Notes under the pieces: generated by a model | Databases searched by the model: none | What the model saw: the letters and a program-made list of their open reading frames with translations, nothing else | Told to the model about the DNA's origin: nothing | Source of the DNA: an uncultured Prevotellaceae bacterium | GTDB taxonomy: Bacteria > Bacteroidota > Bacteroidia > Bacteroidales > Bacteroidaceae | Reading direction: 5' to 3' | Length of the DNA: 64,000 bases | Assembly (NCBI GenBank): GCA_900314755.1 | Contig: OMWH01000011.1 | Coordinates: forward strand, 21,969-85,968 | Shown here: positions 61,344 to 64,000 of the stretch, in pieces | Layout: the number at the start of each line of letters is the position of its first letter | Position numbering within the stretch: position 1 is the first letter of the stretch | Program-made: the position numbers and the translations under genes

Positions 61344-63614
61344 ATGAGATTTTTAATGATGATGATGACCGCTCTGCTGTCGATAGCAAGCTACGGTCAG
61401 GATGCCCATGTGATGGGACATGTGGCTGATGAGAAAGGAGATCATATGCATTATGTGTCCATCGTACTGAAAGGAACAACAATCGGTACGATGTCTGATG
61501 AGACGGGACATTACTTTCTGAAAGACATTCCTGTTGGAGAACAGACGTTAGTGTTCTCCAGTGTGGGTTATATCACAGAGGAACGGAAGGTCAACCTGAA
61601 ACATGACCAGATGCTGGAGTTGAATGTAGTTTTGCAGGAGGAGTCGTTCCTCGTCGATAATGTCGTGGTGACTGCCAATAAATATAAGACGAAGCGTAAG
61701 GAGACTGCGAATATCGTCAATGTCATCTCTCCTGTCTTGTTTGAGATGACAACGGCACATTGTATGGCTGATGTGTTGAACTATCAGACAGGACTGCGTG
61801 TGGAGCAGACCTGTTCGAACTGTGGAGTGCCCTCGTTACGCATCAATGGTCTGGAAGGGCAGTATTCGCAGATCCTGATGGACTCACGTCCTATCTTCTC
61901 CTCACTGGCTTCTGTCTATGGACTGGAACAAGTTCCTGCCGGTATGGTAGACCGTGTGGAGATTATCCGCGGAGGCGGTTCTGCACTCTACGGTGCCAAT
62001 GCGATAGCTGGTGTGGTGAATATCATCACCAAGGAACCGACCCGTAATTTCGTGAATGTCGCCCATACGACATCTTTCCTGGAGAAAGGTGCCTATGATA
62101 TCAATACAGCCTTCAATGCCTCTATTGTGACAGACAGCCGTAAAATGGGACTTTTTGTCTTTGCCGTACAACGAAACCGTAAACAGTATGACCGTGATGA
62201 TGACGGCTTCTCGGAGATTCCCAAGCTCAACAGTACGACGGCTGGTTTCCGCAGTTTCTTCAAGACATCTGACTATGGGCGGTTGACAGCAGAATATCAT
62301 CATGTGGCAGAATTCCGGCGTGGTGGGTGTGACCTTGAACTGCTTCCCCATGAGACCGATCTTACGGAGCAACTGCGTCATAGCATTGATGCCGGTTCCT
62401 TGCGTTGGGACTGGTATAGCAATAATCAGAAACATTTTGTGTCACTCTACAGCAGTATACAGAATACGGCACGTGAAAGCTATTTCGGTACCAATAAGAA
62501 TCCAAATGCCTATGGACAGACTAATGACATCACGGTGGTCAGTGGTGCACAGTACCGGTACTCCTATCCTTTCACATGGGGACTGAAGGGGGATATCAGT
62601 GTGGGTGCAGAGTATACCTACAACCGGCTGCATGACAAGATGCTGGGCTATGGACGTGATATGACCCAGCAGGTGAATATTGGAGGCGGCTATATACAGA
62701 ACGAGTGGAAAAACGACCAGTGGAGTATCTTGTTGGGTGCCCGGCTGGAGAAGCATAACCTCTTGAAAAATGTCGTGTTCTCACCAAGGGCAAGTCTGAG
62801 GTATACGCCTGTGGAGAACGTGATATGCCGTCTCTCTTATGCCAGCGGCTATCGTGCGCCACAAGCTTACGACGAGGATCTGCACGTAGGTGCCGTAGGT
62901 GGTGAGGTGTCGCTGATAACACTGGCTCCTGACTTGAAACCGGAATACTCTCATAGTATCAGTGGTAGCGTTGATCTCTACAAGCGTTTTGGTGACTGGG
63001 AGACGAATCTGACCGTCGAGGGTTTCTATACGCGGTTGAATGATGTGTTCGCTCTTACAGAGAACGGGCATGACGAACAGGGCAACCTTCTGTTGACACG
63101 TGTCAACTCTAATGGGGCTTATGTGGGCGGTGTCAACCTGGAGGGAAAGATTGGCTACCGTCGCCTCTTGATGCTGCAGGGTGGTTTTACATGGCAGCGC
63201 AGCCGCTATACTGAGGATTTTGCCTGGAGCGAGAATGAGAACATCAAACCACAGCGTCGTATGTTCCGTACTCCCGACCAGTATGGGTATTTCCTCATGA
63301 CTTATAACCCAACCCATCATCTGTCTTTCTCCCTTGATGGAAAGGTGACAGGCAGTATGTTGGTTCAGCATTATGCCGGCTATATCCCAGAGGATGAGGA
63401 GGTGACAACCAAGAGCTTCTTTGAGATGGGTCTCAAAGCGGCTTACGAGTTCCATCTCTATAAGCACTATACCCTGGAGCTGAATGCCGGTGTGAAGAAT
63501 ATGTTCAATCAGTTCCAGCGGGATATTGATAAAGGAAAAGACCGTGATGCCAGCTATATCTATGGTCCGGCTTTGCCCAGAACATGGTTTGTGGGGCTGA
63601 ATCTCAAGATTTGA
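61344..63614 (+). CDS. TonB-dependent outer-membrane receptor (metal/cofactor type, cargo unknown)
   Basis: Start at ATG 61344 (756 residues), which opens a signal peptide (MRFLMMMMTALLSIASYGQ). A carboxypeptidase-regulatory-like domain (about 20-105) is followed by a plug (LRINGLEGQYSQILMDSRPI, VEIIRGGGSALYGANAIAGV, VVNIITKEP) and a 22-strand type barrel (YRAPQAYDEDLHVG near residue 510). The C-terminus ends in TWFVGLNLKI. Unlike SusC proteins it has no SusD partner and is about 250 residues shorter, closer to siderophore, heme or cobalamin receptors. A C-S-N-C-G sequence at the start of the plug may bind a metal. No riboswitch was recognised upstream. Confidence 0.87.
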   Translation: MRFLMMMMTALLSIASYGQDAHVMGHVADEKGDHMHYVSIVLKGTTIGTMSDETGHYFLKDIPVGEQTLVFSSVGYITEERKVNLKHDQMLELNVVLQEESFLVDNVVVTANKYKTKRKETANIVNVISPVLFEMTTAHCMADVLNYQTGLRVEQTCSNCGVPSLRINGLEGQYSQILMDSRPIFSSLASVYGLEQVPAGMVDRVEIIRGGGSALYGANAIAGVVNIITKEPTRNFVNVAHTTSFLEKGAYDINTAFNASIVTDSRKMGLFVFAVQRNRKQYDRDDDGFSEIPKLNSTTAGFRSFFKTSDYGRLTAEYHHVAEFRRGGCDLELLPHETDLTEQLRHSIDAGSLRWDWYSNNQKHFVSLYSSIQNTARESYFGTNKNPNAYGQTNDITVVSGAQYRYSYPFTWGLKGDISVGAEYTYNRLHDKMLGYGRDMTQQVNIGGGYIQNEWKNDQWSILLGARLEKHNLLKNVVFSPRASLRYTPVENVICRLSYASGYRAPQAYDEDLHVGAVGGEVSLITLAPDLKPEYSHSISGSVDLYKRFGDWETNLTVEGFYTRLNDVFALTENGHDEQGNLLLTRVNSNGAYVGGVNLEGKIGYRRLLMLQGGFTWQRSRYTEDFAWSENENIKPQRRMFRTPDQYGYFLMTYNPTHHLSFSLDGKVTGSMLVQHYAGYIPEDEEVTTKSFFEMGLKAAYEFHLYKHYTLELNAGVKNMFNQFQRDIDKGKDRDASYIYGPALPRTWFVGLNLKI

Positions 63615-63624
63615 TCCCGTGACT

Positions 63625-63659
63625 ACTACGGGAGTAGTTGGAGCAACTTCTCCCGTAGT
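63625..63659 (+). terminator. Strong hairpin after the receptor gene
   Basis: ACTACGGGAG (63625-63634) pairs perfectly with CTCCCGTAGT (63650-63659), and AGTTG pairs with CAACT inside the loop. No long T run follows, so the terminator call is moderate. The rest of the gap to 63823 shows nothing recognisable. Confidence 0.65.
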
Positions 63660-63823
63660 GAAACACCCTATACATCTGCATTTCCCAGCCCCAAAGGAAA
63701 GAGCGTAACTTAACACTTCATTCCGTTAGAGTCCCCTGATCCGTTACAGCGATAGTCGTCAATCAATCCCAGTAGAACAAGACAACCTTTTCTGTAGGGA
63801 AAGACAACAATTTATGGGATAAA

Positions 63824-63993
63824 AAATCACAAATCACAAATCACAGTTAGTTTATTGACTAAAAACTTGATGAATTTTTTATTATATATATATAATATAT
63901 ATATTATATATATATAATAATATTTATACAATAATTATGCACAATAAAAGGTATTTTTTGCTAAAATGAACTGTGATTTGTGATTTGTGATTT
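63824..63993. repeat. AT-rich element bounded by a perfect 25-bp inverted repeat
   Basis: The left arm (63824-63848) consists of repeated AAATCAC units ending in CAGTT. The right arm (63969-63993) is its exact complement. The 120-bp interior contains a near-perfect TA-repeat palindrome (about 63877-63925) and no gene. The design resembles a small non-autonomous mobile element or a very large hairpin. No target duplication was identified. Confidence 0.75.
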
Positions 63994-64000
63994 CTCTCTA

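Noticed and set aside
63824-63993. CRISPR array
   Set aside because: The short AAATCAC units are contiguous, without unique spacers, and form an inverted rather than a spaced direct repeat.

Overview
The window looks like a chromosomal segment of a rumen- or gut-type Prevotella/Xylanibacter (Bacteroidales). The reasons are SusC/SusD outer-membrane pairs, promoters with the Bacteroidetes TAnnTTTG -7 element, a hybrid two-component sensor (HTCS), and gene orders and enzyme fusions known from P. bryantii and P. ruminicola (the xusABCDE-xyn10C order and a GH10-CE1 xylanase/feruloyl-esterase fusion). Species assignment is inference. No tRNA, rRNA, CRISPR array or insertion sequence was found.

Region 1 (1-16880) is a starch/maltodextrin utilisation locus. 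Leftward genes are susB (GH97, cut by the window edge), malQ (GH77 with CBM20), an MFS sugar transporter and a LacI-type regulator. Rightward genes are susC, susD, two SusE/SusF-like starch-binding lipoproteins, a GH53 endo-galactanase and a secreted GH13 amylase with CBM26-like and chitobiase-type C-terminal modules. LacI-type palindromes lie exactly 56 bp upstream of the -7 boxes of both susC and the amylase. A third, weaker copy precedes malQ.

Region 2 (16919-58707) is a large xylan/arabinoxylan utilisation locus. It holds an HTCS regulator; a leftward operon with two copies of a membrane-protein plus CxxCH beta-propeller-lipoprotein pair around a GH10-CE1 enzyme, ending in a broken CE15 esterase; a GH43-GH31 operon; a four-gene CE6-CE1/GH43 operon; and rightward a GH5 gene and the xusABCDE-xyn10C operon. 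Five promoters here share two direct TGTTACAAA-like boxes 20-21 bp apart, the nearer one beginning exactly 37 bp before the -7 element. This defines a coherent predicted regulon, most simply controlled by the HTCS. Together the genes would bind arabinoxylan at the cell surface, cut the backbone (GH10, GH5), remove acetyl, feruloyl, arabinosyl and xylosyl decorations (CE6, CE1, GH43, GH31) and import oligosaccharides through two SusC/D pairs.

Region 3 (58739-64000) has a two-gene glycosyltransferase operon, a 600-bp gap with its own promoter, several hairpins and a terminator (a likely RNA gene), a TonB-dependent receptor of the metal/cofactor type, and a 170-bp AT-rich element bounded by a perfect 25-bp inverted repeat. 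A heptanucleotide repeat (GAGTTGA, about five copies) sits inside two unrelated genes, a GH43 enzyme and a glycosyltransferase.
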